From a virus: DNA of 25,309 nucleotides. The notes under the pieces are model-generated. The model did no database searches. It saw only the letters and a program-made list of their open reading frames with translations, and was not told the origin of the DNA. Below, in pieces: positions 1-7,065 of the stretch; position 1 is the stretch's first letter, and each line of letters begins with the position of its first letter. The position numbers and the translations under genes were made by a program. The stretch lies in the IMG/VR virus record IMGVR_UViG_3300009152_000189, positions 1 through 25,309 of that record. The stretch is one strand, 5' to 3'.

Positions 1-804
1 ACGTTGTCATTTGATATTGGAGGGGCAGAGAGAGCAACTGTTTCTACAACCGGGCTTGACGTAACATCTGGAACACTCTCACAGGGTGGCACAGCAGTAA
101 GTCTTTCTGGCCACTCCCACTCAGCCGCATCAACCTCCGCCTCTGGCGTGGTGCAGTTGAGTGATTCAGTAAGCACTACGAGCAGCGTGCTTGCCGCTAC
201 GCCGACTGCCGTCAAGACCGCCTATGATCTTGCTGTTGCTGCGGCGGAAAATGTTCATCGTTCATTTGGTTTCAGTTCATCAGCAATTGAAACGTGGTCA
301 AGGGCTAATGCGCCTACTACCTCGGCAAGTTGGGCGAGCACTCAACGTGTTCAGTTTGCAATGTTTACACCAGTAAAAAATCTTACAGTTAGCACAGCAT
401 CTTTGTATGTCGCTGGAACCGCAGCGGGAACAACAACAACTGCAAGGATGGGGCTATACACATGGAATGAATCAACTGGAACAGCAACGCTTGTAGCACA
501 AACGGCAAATGACACTACATTATTTAGTACAGTTAATACCGTACAATCTCGTTCGTTTGATACGACTGGAGGGTATCCAGCATCTTATTCCTTGGTTGCT
601 GGAACTACATACGCATTCGCAGCAATTTGGGTTGGAACTACCACTCCGACGGTACTAGGACTTTCTTTTGCAGCAGTTAGCTCCCACCAAGGAATCGGTG
701 GAGCACGAGTTTCAGGATTAAAAAGTTCTCAGAGTGATCTTCCATCAAGTGCTTCTTCATTAACTGATACTGCGGTTTTCCGTATCTGGGGGAGGTTCTC
801 ATGA
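1..804 (+). CDS. Tail fibre / receptor-binding protein, 5'-truncated at the window edge
   Basis: The frame is open from the first base, and the text before the first possible start (TTG at 4) reads as fibre sequence, so the gene very probably begins outside the window. The visible 266 residues start with a stalk-like segment (FDIGGAERATVSTTGLDV). A segment around residues 36-80 follows with HSHSAASTSASGVVQLSDS and ATPTAVKTAYDLA, which matches the repeat seen in phage tail fibres of the P2 gpH / Phage_fiber_2 type. From about residue 87 the sequence becomes Thr/Ser/Ala-rich with aromatic strands and ends FRIWGRFS, which suggests a beta-sandwich tip that contacts the host. Such proteins trimerise and determine receptor choice. 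The stop overlaps the next start (ATGA). The fibre role is well supported; the tip assignment is inference. Confidence 0.8.
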   Translation, partial: TLSFDIGGAERATVSTTGLDVTSGTLSQGGTAVSLSGHSHSAASTSASGVVQLSDSVSTTSSVLAATPTAVKTAYDLAVAAAENVHRSFGFSSSAIETWSRANAPTTSASWASTQRVQFAMFTPVKNLTVSTASLYVAGTAAGTTTTARMGLYTWNESTGTATLVAQTANDTTLFSTVNTVQSRSFDTTGGYPASYSLVAGTTYAFAAIWVGTTTPTVLGLSFAAVSSHQGIGGARVSGLKSSQSDLPSSASSLTDTAVFRIWGRFS

Positions 805-962
805 CCGAAGAGACTATGTCAGTTCCCGTGCCAGTTCCTGTGGAGTATTCTCCTTGGACGCTTGACCCCGCGTCGGGTATGCTCGTCTCAATCGTCCGTA
901 GAGCGGATACGGGCGAGATTATTGGTAAGGCGGAGCGGATGCCTGAGGAGGGCCCAGAGTGA
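801..962 (+). CDS. Small acidic hypothetical protein (53 aa) behind the tail fibre
   Basis: This ORF starts at an ATG overlapping the fibre stop (ATGA). It is preceded by a strong Shine-Dalgarno sequence (GGGGGAGG, 787-794), which supports translation. The product reads MTEETMSVPVPVPVEYSPWT... and ends EEGPE. It has a Val-Pro repeat near the N-terminus, then a short mixed segment, with no membrane segment or cysteine. I do not recognise the family. Coupling to the fibre gene suggests a fibre-associated or assembly role, but nothing in the sequence proves this. The stop TGA is followed immediately by the ATG of the next gene. Confidence 0.6.
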   Translation: MTEETMSVPVPVPVEYSPWTLDPASGMLVSIVRRADTGEIIGKAERMPEEGPE

Positions 963-1421
963 ATGAAGCTACTGAGTAAGTGCGCAGTCTGCTCGAGCCC
1001 ACTCGTAGACGTCATCAACCGAAAGATGACCGAGGGCATGTCAGACATCAAGATCAGTCTCTGGCTAAAGGCCGAAAACTCGTATATCAGTCGCATCACC
1101 CTAGGAAATCACAAGCGCCAGCACCTTACCGACGAGCACATGAATGCTCGTAAGCAGGTAGCCAAGAAGGTGCAGCAGGCAGTACAGATTGAGGCTACCA
1201 ATAGCGACTTGGCCAAGCTTGTAAGCGGATACGTCTTCAAGATGGTTGAAAACGGGGATCTAGTTCCGACACTGTCGGAGGGACTCCGGGCCCAGGAAAT
1301 GCTGGACCGAAGAAAGGAAAAGAACGCAGATCGAGGTCTCGCAGTCGCAATGGCTGGGATTCTCGGGGGCGGATCATACACTCTGATTGCAGAGGAGGTA
1401 GACAATGAACAAGGAACTTAA
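963..1421 (+). CDS. Putative terminase small subunit-like protein with Cys/His motif and HTH
   Basis: The 152-residue protein begins KLLSKCAVCSSPLVDVINR. It has C7-x2-C10 and, after a helical stretch with HTH-like spacing (residues 24-49, MSDIKISLWLK then ISRITLGNH), a second pair H50-x3-H54. Together these could bind one zinc ion. Small phage proteins with a CxxC, a 'which residues to visit' helix-turn-helix and an HxxxH are often DNA-binding and lie near the large terminase, where they may recognise the packaging site. The rest (60-125) is predicted helical and charged. No other small-terminase candidate is visible before TerL, but five to eight small genes lie between them, which is unusual. 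It could instead be a regulator. The 3' end overlaps the holin-like gene by 17 bases. Confidence 0.5.
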   Translation: MKLLSKCAVCSSPLVDVINRKMTEGMSDIKISLWLKAENSYISRITLGNHKRQHLTDEHMNARKQVAKKVQQAVQIEATNSDLAKLVSGYVFKMVENGDLVPTLSEGLRAQEMLDRRKEKNADRGLAVAMAGILGGGSYTLIAEEVDNEQGT

Positions 1422-1617
1422 GGCTGTACTGGCGTCCTGGGGGCGCTCGTTCCTAGCCGCAGTAGTCGCCCAGCTGATCGTGCTTGGGGACGGCGTTCTC
1501 GACCTTAACCGTGACGGCATTCGCTCGCTCGCGGCTGCGGGCCTTGCAGCTGTTCTCCCAGTAATCCTTCGCTGGCTTAATCCGGACGATGTTGCGTTCG
1601 GGAACAAAGGAGAATAA
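1405..1617 (+). CDS. Holin-like small membrane protein, r1t-type
   Basis: The 70-residue product has two hydrophobic segments, about 13-29 (GRSFLAAVVAQLIVLGD) and 41-57 (SLAAAGLAAVLPVILRW), joined by a short polar turn, and a charged C-terminus. The pattern of an Arg-Ser/Thr-Phe near the start of the first segment, a Gly-Asp turn and an Ala-rich second segment matches the r1t-like holin family (Phage_r1t_holin). Members form inner-membrane lesions that let an endolysin out. The ATG at 1405 has an AGGAGG sequence at 1392-1397. The gene sits between the small-terminase candidate and the basic proteins, away from the cysteine-peptidase lysin candidate at 22000. A second coiled-coil membrane protein at 20698 is the alternative or partner. 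Confidence 0.6.
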   Translation: MNKELKAVLASWGRSFLAAVVAQLIVLGDGVLDLNRDGIRSLAAAGLAAVLPVILRWLNPDDVAFGNKGE

Positions 1618-1619
1618 CT

Positions 1620-2279
1620 ATGGCACCACCAAAGAAGGTAAACAGAAGCGTTGAAGGGTCAACTAAGGTCGAAAGCCGTGGAAACACAGGCAAGAGCACT
1701 CCTGGAAAGCGCTATTCCAGCGGAGCCCCCGCACGCGGGACTCAAGCTCGCAAGGATATCCTTGCTGATATGCAGCGCCTTGTTAACTACGTAAAAACCG
1801 GAAAGTTCAAGAACTGGAAAGAGAAGAAGAAGATCTGGGCGCAGATTGACAACTATCGGGTAGCACTTGGAACCCTTAAGGAGACCAACCGCAGGTCGAA
1901 GAGCAACGCCACCGGCGTAAGCACTTATGCCGACGGTACAATCAAAGTGAGGAAGGAAGCCGGATTTGATCGAGACTCCGGTCGTGGCGGTGGCCGCAAG
2001 TCCTCGCAGATGTCCGATGGCGGCGGGAAGCCTACTAAGCCGAAGGGCAAGCCAGGCAGTCCTAAGCCTCGTCCAGTATACGTACAGGCTGGGCAGTCGT
2101 TCGACTACATGCCGTTTGACGGCGCTCATCCAGAGAAGTCAAAGCGAACTGCAGCCCAGGTTTACAAGGATAAGATTGTAATGCCGGCTGAGAAGGCCAA
2201 GCAGGGAGAGTCACGTAAGGACTACATCCTGCGCAAGACTAAGGAAGGACTCGCCAAGGGCGGGACGCGTGGTCGATAA
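1620..2279 (+). CDS. Basic hypothetical protein (219 aa), Lys/Gly-rich
   Basis: The start ATG follows AAAGGAG with good spacing. The protein opens with a Lys/Ser/Gly-rich disordered stretch (residues 1-45). A helical block follows (about 45-95) with KDILADMQRLVNYVKTGKFK and a WKEKKKIWAQIDNY segment. It then returns to Gly/Lys/Pro-rich linker sequence (100-150) and ends with a short folded-looking part (FDYMPFDGAHPEKSKRTAAQ) and a basic tail. I recognise no catalytic motif. The composition fits a nucleic-acid-associated or virion-associated protein. It is the first of a run of basic proteins leading to the large terminase. The stop overlaps the next ATG (TAATG). Confidence 0.75.
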   Translation: MAPPKKVNRSVEGSTKVESRGNTGKSTPGKRYSSGAPARGTQARKDILADMQRLVNYVKTGKFKNWKEKKKIWAQIDNYRVALGTLKETNRRSKSNATGVSTYADGTIKVRKEAGFDRDSGRGGGRKSSQMSDGGGKPTKPKGKPGSPKPRPVYVQAGQSFDYMPFDGAHPEKSKRTAAQVYKDKIVMPAEKAKQGESRKDYILRKTKEGLAKGGTRGR

Positions 2280-2434
2280 TGTTGGGGAAGAAGAAGGCTC
2301 CAAAGAGCCAGCCAAACCCGAAACCAGATCGATCAAAGATTACCTACATGGTTAAGGAGAAGAGAACTCCTGGGATTCCAGCTAGCTCAGCTCCTTATCG
2401 ATATCGTACAGTTAAAACATCAAGGGGGCGATAA
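2279..2434 (+). CDS. Very basic small protein (51 aa), unknown
   Basis: The ATG overlaps the previous stop (TAATG). The product (MLGKKKAPKSQPNPKPDRSK...RYRTVKTSRGR) has 9 Lys and 6 Arg in 51 residues against 2 acidic residues, and no Cys. It is mostly Pro/Lys-rich and probably disordered, with a short YMVKEKRTPG segment in the middle. I do not recognise a family. The conserved stop/start coupling with both neighbours supports it as a real gene. A DNA- or RNA-binding role is only suggested by charge. Confidence 0.6.
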   Translation: MLGKKKAPKSQPNPKPDRSKITYMVKEKRTPGIPASSAPYRYRTVKTSRGR

Positions 2435-2607
2435 TGCCAGGAAAGAAGATGCCAGCGTTCCTCATGGATATGTATGCCAAGAAGGGCGCTAAGGTAAAAG
2501 GTAAAGTTAAGGCCAAGACAGCAAAGGGTAAGAAGCTTCCTAAGGGCGGCAAGACTCTCTTTGGCACCAACAAGGCCGGCCAGCGAACCGTAGCCCAGCG
2601 TGGCTAA
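2434..2607 (+). CDS. Very basic small protein (57 aa), unknown
   Basis: The ATG shares a base with the previous TAA and is preceded by AGGGGG. The protein starts MPGKKMPAFLMDMYAKKGAK, continues as an Ala/Lys/Gly repeat (KVKGKVKAKTAKGKK) and ends TLFGTNKAGQRTVAQRG. It has 15 Lys and 2 Arg against one acidic residue. The first 16 residues could form a short amphipathic helix; the rest resembles a histone-like tail. No enzymatic motif is present. It could condense DNA or decorate the inner capsid, but this is inference from charge only. Confidence 0.6.
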   Translation: MPGKKMPAFLMDMYAKKGAKVKGKVKAKTAKGKKLPKGGKTLFGTNKAGQRTVAQRG

Positions 2608-2902
2608 AACCCCAGCCTGGACCCGCAAGGAAGGTAAGAACCCTGCAGGTGGGCTGAATGCTAAGGGGCGTGCATCCTACAAGGGTGGCACGCTAAAGGC
2701 GCCAGTTAAGTCTGGCGACAATCCGCGTCGAGCGTCGTTCCTGGCCCGCATGGGTAACATGCCTGGGCCGGAGCGAGACTCTAAGGGGCGACCGACGCGT
2801 CTCCTGCTCTCCCTTCAAGCGTGGGGGGCTAGCAGCAAAGCCGACGCTAATGCTAAGGCCAAGGCGATCAGCGCTAGAAACAAGGGGAAGAAAAGTGCCT
2901 AA
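2600..2902 (+). CDS. Conserved phage protein (100 aa), DUF6321-like
   Basis: The GTG start overlaps the previous gene by 8 bases. The sequence begins MAKTPAWTRKEGKNPAGGLN and carries GRASYKGG, KAPVKSGDNPRRASFLARM and GPERDSKGRPTRLLLSLQAWG. It matches a family I know from phage genomes, which I believe is DUF6321. The number is from memory and should be checked. The central block with NPRRASFLARMG and RDSKGRPTRLLLSL is its most conserved part. The function is not known to me. It is the best conserved of the small basic genes, which argues that this cluster is a real module. The C-terminal tail is KGKKSA, and its codons also form the ribosome binding site for the next gene. Confidence 0.75.
   Translation: MAKTPAWTRKEGKNPAGGLNAKGRASYKGGTLKAPVKSGDNPRRASFLARMGNMPGPERDSKGRPTRLLLSLQAWGASSKADANAKAKAISARNKGKKSA
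2882..2899 (+). repeat. Repeated ribosome-binding/start cassette, copy 1
   Basis: The 18 bases AAGGGGAAGAAAAGTGCC recur with one change at 3006-3023. Each copy encodes the Lys-rich C-terminal tail (KGKK) of one basic protein and also carries the Shine-Dalgarno and GTG start of the next. This may reflect duplication of a small gene or selection for the same dual use. Confidence 0.6.
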
Positions 2903-3029
2903 GATGACTGTAGCTCAAAAGTACAAGTCGCTTAAGTCCCAGACAGAGCGAGCCGGTATGACCGTCAAGGAAAAGAAGGGCAAGCTCGTCGTGTCCAGGA
3001 AGTTGAAGGGGAAGAAACGTGCCAGCTAA
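2895..3029 (+). CDS. Very basic small protein (44 aa), unknown
   Basis: The GTG start overlaps the previous stop by 8 bases and has AAGGGGAAG just upstream; an in-frame ATG at 2904 is the alternative. The product MPKMTVAQKYKSLKSQTERA continues GMTVKEKKGKLVVSRKLKGKKRAS. It has 12 Lys and 3 Arg in 44 residues and a likely helix followed by a strand pair (MTVKEKKGKLVVSRK). No known domain is recognisable. It ends with the same KGKK tail type as its upstream neighbour. Confidence 0.6.
   Translation: MPKMTVAQKYKSLKSQTERAGMTVKEKKGKLVVSRKLKGKKRAS
3006..3023 (+). repeat. Repeated ribosome-binding/start cassette, copy 2
   Basis: AAGGGGAAGAAACGTGCC matches 2882-2899 at 17 of 18 positions and plays the same part. 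It encodes the KGKK tail of the 44-residue protein and the ribosome binding site and GTG start of the 52-residue protein. Confidence 0.6.
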
Positions 3030-3177
3030 AAAGGGACTTTACTACAACATCAACGCCAAGAAAAAGCGCATTGCCGCTGGATCTGGCGAGAAGATGCGTA
3101 AGCCAGGATCGAAGGGAGCACCTACATCCAAGGCGTTTAAGGAATCCGCAAAGACAGCTAGGCGCAGAACCGCTTGA
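3019..3177 (+). CDS. Conserved small basic phage protein (52 aa)
   Basis: The GTG start overlaps the preceding gene and has AAGGGGAAG upstream. The sequence MPAKKGLYYNINAKKKRIAA then GSGEKMRKPGSKGAPTSKAF is a text I associate with small uncharacterised proteins in marine and other phages (LYYNI.AK.KRI.AGSGE..RKPG). It has 11 Lys and 5 Arg against 2 Glu, no Cys, and ends in an ARRRTA tail. The function is unknown. The stop codon TGA lies inside the likely TTG start region of the large terminase, so the two genes are translationally coupled. Confidence 0.65.
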   Translation: MPAKKGLYYNINAKKKRIAAGSGEKMRKPGSKGAPTSKAFKESAKTARRRTA

Positions 3178-4676
3178 ACATTAATGCTGAGATTGCCCAA
3201 GATCTCGCCAGAGGTCGAACCGACATCGGTTTCTTTGCCTCTCGCTGGCTGGGTGTCAATCTCAATCCGGGCCAACTGGCCTGGCTAGAAGGTATGGTTG
3301 CCCGTGATGAGACAGGGTTCAGGCCCAAATACCTGACCACTGTGTGCAGCGCTGGCAACCGGGCCGGTAAGACTTTGGGGATGGCGGTTGGAGTCCTGCA
3401 CTCTGCCACCTACAAGCTGGGACTTCGTCCCCCGACCGCTGGGTCCATTGAGGATGCCGAACGTTGGACTACCGAGCCTTACGAATGGTATCACATTGGT
3501 ATCCAGCAGGAAACTGCTGAGTTGGTGCATAGGGAACTATCGATGCTTCTGCAAGGAGGCCACCCCGCCCAACGAGGTAGAGGATGTCCAATAGTGAAAG
3601 AGATCGGTCCAGTCTACAACTTCGAGAAGAAGTACCGTGGTGAGTACCTGTGGATCAAGGTCGATCCCATCTTCGGTGGGGCCAACATCCACTTCCGCAC
3701 CACCCAGGACAAGGCCAAGGCGCTCCTGGGCAAGGACATGAATGGCATCTCGTTCGACGAGGCAGCCTTCGAACCACATCTTCTCATGATCTACCAAGAG
3801 GTTTTGAACCTCCGACGGCTCTCGACGGGTGGACAGCTGCACTTCATTGGCACACCGACTGAGGGCATCAACGACTACTCAGACCTGTGGGAGCTGGGAA
3901 ACCCAATCAACCCAGACCGAAATGACCAGTTCATGAGCTTCCGGCTCTCGACTAGGGACAACGTAGGGTTCGGTCTTAACGCCGCAACGTTCGACTCCAT
4001 CGTGCGTCAGCAGGCAGAGTACCTTGTACCACAGAACATCGACGGTTACTTCATCGAGGCGAGAGATGCGTACTTCAACTCAGACATGATCGACAAGTGC
4101 TTCGTGGACTTTGAGGAGGAGATTGCTCCGACCAAGGGCCGCAGGTACTCCCAGGGCGTAGACCCTGGCATTTCATCAGACGCAACGTGGGCAGTCACTA
4201 TTGACTACACGGAGCGCGACATGATGGTAGGAGTTAGGTGCCGCCGCAAGGTTGGCAAGCAGACAATCCCATCGGTGGTGAACATGGTGCGAGAGGGGCA
4301 CCTGCTCTATAACCAGGACGGTGCTGCATGCACCAGCACAATTGACTCGACTGGCTTCGGTGGAAAGCTTTTCCGCCAGGAGTTCAGCATCATCAAGCCA
4401 CTGAGGGACTATGACTTCGGTGGCACGAGAGCCAAGAAGCTGGAGCTTCTGGCAGATCTCAAGGCCGTGATTGATCGGCAACAGCTCAAGCTCCCGCGCA
4501 AGGGTGCTTGGATGGAGCTCCGGCGCCAGCTGCTGGGCTACAAGCTAGATGACAAGAAGCTGGAGACTGATGCCGTAATGGCACTGGCGCTGTCGGTGAG
4601 GCACGCGACCAGAAACCCTTCGAACCCGGTGGCGAAGCCTGTGTTCAGTTACTTTGGGGAGATTGTAAATGGCTAA
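3174..4676 (+). CDS. terL: Terminase large subunit (ATPase-nuclease)
   Basis: This is the DNA-packaging motor that docks on the portal and cuts concatemeric DNA. The ATPase domain has a Walker A-type motif SAGNRAGKT (59-67) and a Walker B motif ISFDEA (192-197), with a coupling-type segment LHFIGTP (222-228). The C-terminal RNase H-like nuclease shows the expected acidic positions D330 (GVDPG), D391 (TIDSTG) and D466 (ETDAVMALAL). The length of 500 residues is typical. I chose the TTG start at 3174, which overlaps the previous stop, because the next in-frame ATG (Met41) would remove the usual N-terminal DIGFFASRWLG...L.PGQ segment. The 3' end overlaps the portal by 8 bases. Identification is firm; the exact start is less so. 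Confidence 0.95.
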   Translation: MNINAEIAQDLARGRTDIGFFASRWLGVNLNPGQLAWLEGMVARDETGFRPKYLTTVCSAGNRAGKTLGMAVGVLHSATYKLGLRPPTAGSIEDAERWTTEPYEWYHIGIQQETAELVHRELSMLLQGGHPAQRGRGCPIVKEIGPVYNFEKKYRGEYLWIKVDPIFGGANIHFRTTQDKAKALLGKDMNGISFDEAAFEPHLLMIYQEVLNLRRLSTGGQLHFIGTPTEGINDYSDLWELGNPINPDRNDQFMSFRLSTRDNVGFGLNAATFDSIVRQQAEYLVPQNIDGYFIEARDAYFNSDMIDKCFVDFEEEIAPTKGRRYSQGVDPGISSDATWAVTIDYTERDMMVGVRCRRKVGKQTIPSVVNMVREGHLLYNQDGAACTSTIDSTGFGGKLFRQEFSIIKPLRDYDFGGTRAKKLELLADLKAVIDRQQLKLPRKGAWMELRRQLLGYKLDDKKLETDAVMALALSVRHATRNPSNPVAKPVFSYFGEIVNG

Positions 4677-7065
4677 GGAAAAGTTTAAAAAGATTAATAC
4701 TAACTTCGTAGACGGCAAAGCTCGTGCTACGTTGTATACCGATGATCCTAACATTGCTCCTGCATCAACGATTGCCTCCATCCGCGAGACAGTTGCTAAG
4801 GCACGTCAGGAAGTCAAGGGCAAGAAATCTCCTATTCCTCGCGCAGGAACGGTCGGCTCCCCAAAGGTTGAGTCGTCAGCTAAAACTACGAGCGCCAGCC
4901 AAACTGCCGCAATTAAAGCCGCCATTGAGAAGGCACGCCTCGAGATCCGTGGTGCACAAACCAACAATGTTTCTGCACCTGGGACACCGATCAAGACTGA
5001 GCTTACACCAGCTGCCACAAAGGGCCGTAAGGCAAACGCACTCCCCAGCGCAGTTGCCAATGGTCGCTCGAAGAAGGCCGGATCGGGCCGCACCATCAAC
5101 GATGCAGTCATCTCCGGTGGCAAGGTCCGCGTTGCTAAGATCAATCCAAAGTTCGACCGACTGCAGGCCCTCACCGCCGAGCAGAAGAAGGGCATGTCCC
5201 TTGAGCGCCAGCGCCTAAACCAGATTGGAGAGGTAGCTGAGGAGAACGAAGACTACCTTCTCGCTCTTGAGGCCATGAACCGAAAGCAGCTGGTTGAGCC
5301 AGAGCAGAACCGAATGCGTGCGATCTACCGGCGCTACGACCACTACTTCCACCCTAATACCTTCACACTTGGTGGAGCAGACCACTGGGCAGAGGACCCA
5401 AGCGCACGGCTATCAGGACGCTCGCACGTGTCGGTCAACCTGCACGCCTCATACGTCCAGATCCCAGCATCACTGCAGGCTGTAACCCCTGTCATTAACT
5501 ACGTACCAACGGGTCCTACCGAAGGCGAGCGAAACCAGGCTTCACGCAGAGAGCGTCTCATGTACGCTTGGTGGGATTCCAATGACATGGACCTAAAGCT
5601 CGAAGAGGCAGCTCTTCTCAAGGCCCTGTACGGTAACACAGCTGCCAAGATCTTCTGGGATCCGATCAAGAAGATGCCACGCATCCAGATCGTCGACACC
5701 CCAGAGAACCTCTACGTTGGCTACGGAAGTTCTGACTACACTCGTGTAGACTGGGCTCTTTACAGCTACGGTCAATCCCCTCAGGCTGTACTTGAGGACT
5801 ACGGCGTTGACGTTATCCCGGTACGAGATGGCAACCAGTGGTTCCCATATACCTCGTCCAGCACGCATGACGACCCAATCGCCAGCATCTACCTGAACAG
5901 CTACCACCGCGATCCGATCCGCTACCAGACGGCGTACGACCAGATGAAGATCGAGATCATGGACTACTGGTACAAGCACCCTACTACCCCAGGCAAGCCA
6001 CCGCTCGTGTGCAACGCTATCATCGTCGGCAACACCGTCGTGAAGCGCACTGAGCACCCTGAGCTTGAGGGTATCATCCCTTACATCATGCTCCGGAACA
6101 GCATGATCCCAGGCAGCCCATACGGCAAGCCTGAGCTGTACGACATCGAGCAGCTCCTACGGGAGAAAGACGAGAAGATCACGGCGCAAGCCCAGATGAT
6201 TCACTCCGTCGTTGGCGGTCAGATGTGGCAGCTCACTGGTGCTGAGGCTCCCGATGAGGTCCCGGCCAACGCCATCCCGAAGCCAAACCAGGTCGCTACC
6301 CCTGGGGCCGGTAACCGCATTGAATCCATCAACCCATTCATTCCTCAGTTCCAAGTAGAGGATTACAACAAGCGTATCGACCGTGAACTTGCAGTCGCCT
6401 CTGGCTTGAACGATCTTCTACTTGGACTTGCTCCATCTAGCGTACTTGGCTCGAGCCGTGCGATTGCGCAGCTCATGGCCAACTACGAAGCTCGTATCTC
6501 CCCGAAGCGCAAGCTCCTCTACAGCTGGATCCAGCAGGTGTGGGAAGTGTGCGCACGCGTGTGGGAGAACAAGGACAAGGCAGTTGCTAACGTCATCGAT
6601 GGCGAATACTCCATCATGCTGACGCCTCCAGAGCTCACACCACGAGACACCATCGAGCTTGCTCAGACCGCTATTAACCTGGTGCAAAACCGACTCTGGT
6701 CGGCAGAGCGTGCGATGGATCGCATGGGCGTAAGCGACCCAGAGGGCGAGAAGGACCTGATCCGCGACGAGCAGACAGACGCCACGCTCAACCCAGCTGC
6801 GGTACAGACGATGGGTGCTCTCATCCAGATGTTCTCGCAGATGCAGCAGCAGGCTCCTGAGGCAGCTCAGCAGCAGGCAGAGGCAGGGCAGGCAAGCGCC
6901 ATGGAGGCTATGGCCAGCATGAATCCACCGCAGGGTGGCATGCCAATGCTGAACGCTCCAACCGATGGCGCCATGCCGCCACAAGAAGCCCTTCCTCAGA
7001 ACGCGCAAGAGGGCGGGGCAGATCTAATGTCAATGCTTCAATCAATGCAGGGAGGTAATGAATAA
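4669..7065 (+). CDS. Portal protein with long basic N-terminal extension
   Basis: The 798-residue product forms the dodecameric portal at the packaging vertex. The core begins at about residue 165. It includes a helical segment with ERQRLNQIGEVAEENEDYLL, the aromatic stretch RRYDHYFHPNTFTLGGADHW, a clip/wing region with FWDPIKKMPRIQIVDTPEN, and a long stem region with QLLREKDEKITAQAQMIHSV. It ends in a Gln/Met/Ala-rich tail (about 720-798). The position right after TerL and before scaffold and capsid fits. The first 160 residues are extra: Lys/Ala/Ser-rich, with two copies of a short helical motif (38-51 and 82-95). The ATG overlaps the terminase stop. Portal identity is from order and overall pattern. 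Confidence 0.88.
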   Translation: MAKEKFKKINTNFVDGKARATLYTDDPNIAPASTIASIRETVAKARQEVKGKKSPIPRAGTVGSPKVESSAKTTSASQTAAIKAAIEKARLEIRGAQTNNVSAPGTPIKTELTPAATKGRKANALPSAVANGRSKKAGSGRTINDAVISGGKVRVAKINPKFDRLQALTAEQKKGMSLERQRLNQIGEVAEENEDYLLALEAMNRKQLVEPEQNRMRAIYRRYDHYFHPNTFTLGGADHWAEDPSARLSGRSHVSVNLHASYVQIPASLQAVTPVINYVPTGPTEGERNQASRRERLMYAWWDSNDMDLKLEEAALLKALYGNTAAKIFWDPIKKMPRIQIVDTPENLYVGYGSSDYTRVDWALYSYGQSPQAVLEDYGVDVIPVRDGNQWFPYTSSSTHDDPIASIYLNSYHRDPIRYQTAYDQMKIEIMDYWYKHPTTPGKPPLVCNAIIVGNTVVKRTEHPELEGIIPYIMLRNSMIPGSPYGKPELYDIEQLLREKDEKITAQAQMIHSVVGGQMWQLTGAEAPDEVPANAIPKPNQVATPGAGNRIESINPFIPQFQVEDYNKRIDRELAVASGLNDLLLGLAPSSVLGSSRAIAQLMANYEARISPKRKLLYSWIQQVWEVCARVWENKDKAVANVIDGEYSIMLTPPELTPRDTIELAQTAINLVQNRLWSAERAMDRMGVSDPEGEKDLIRDEQTDATLNPAAVQTMGALIQMFSQMQQQAPEAAQQQAEAGQASAMEAMASMNPPQGGMPMLNAPTDGAMPPQEALPQNAQEGGADLMSMLQSMQGGNE

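Noticed and set aside
6418-7008. Minus-strand ORF (196 codons) opposite the portal C-terminus
   Set aside because: Composition mirrors the Gln/Met/Ala-rich portal tail read backwards. There is no plausible start signal and no family signature.
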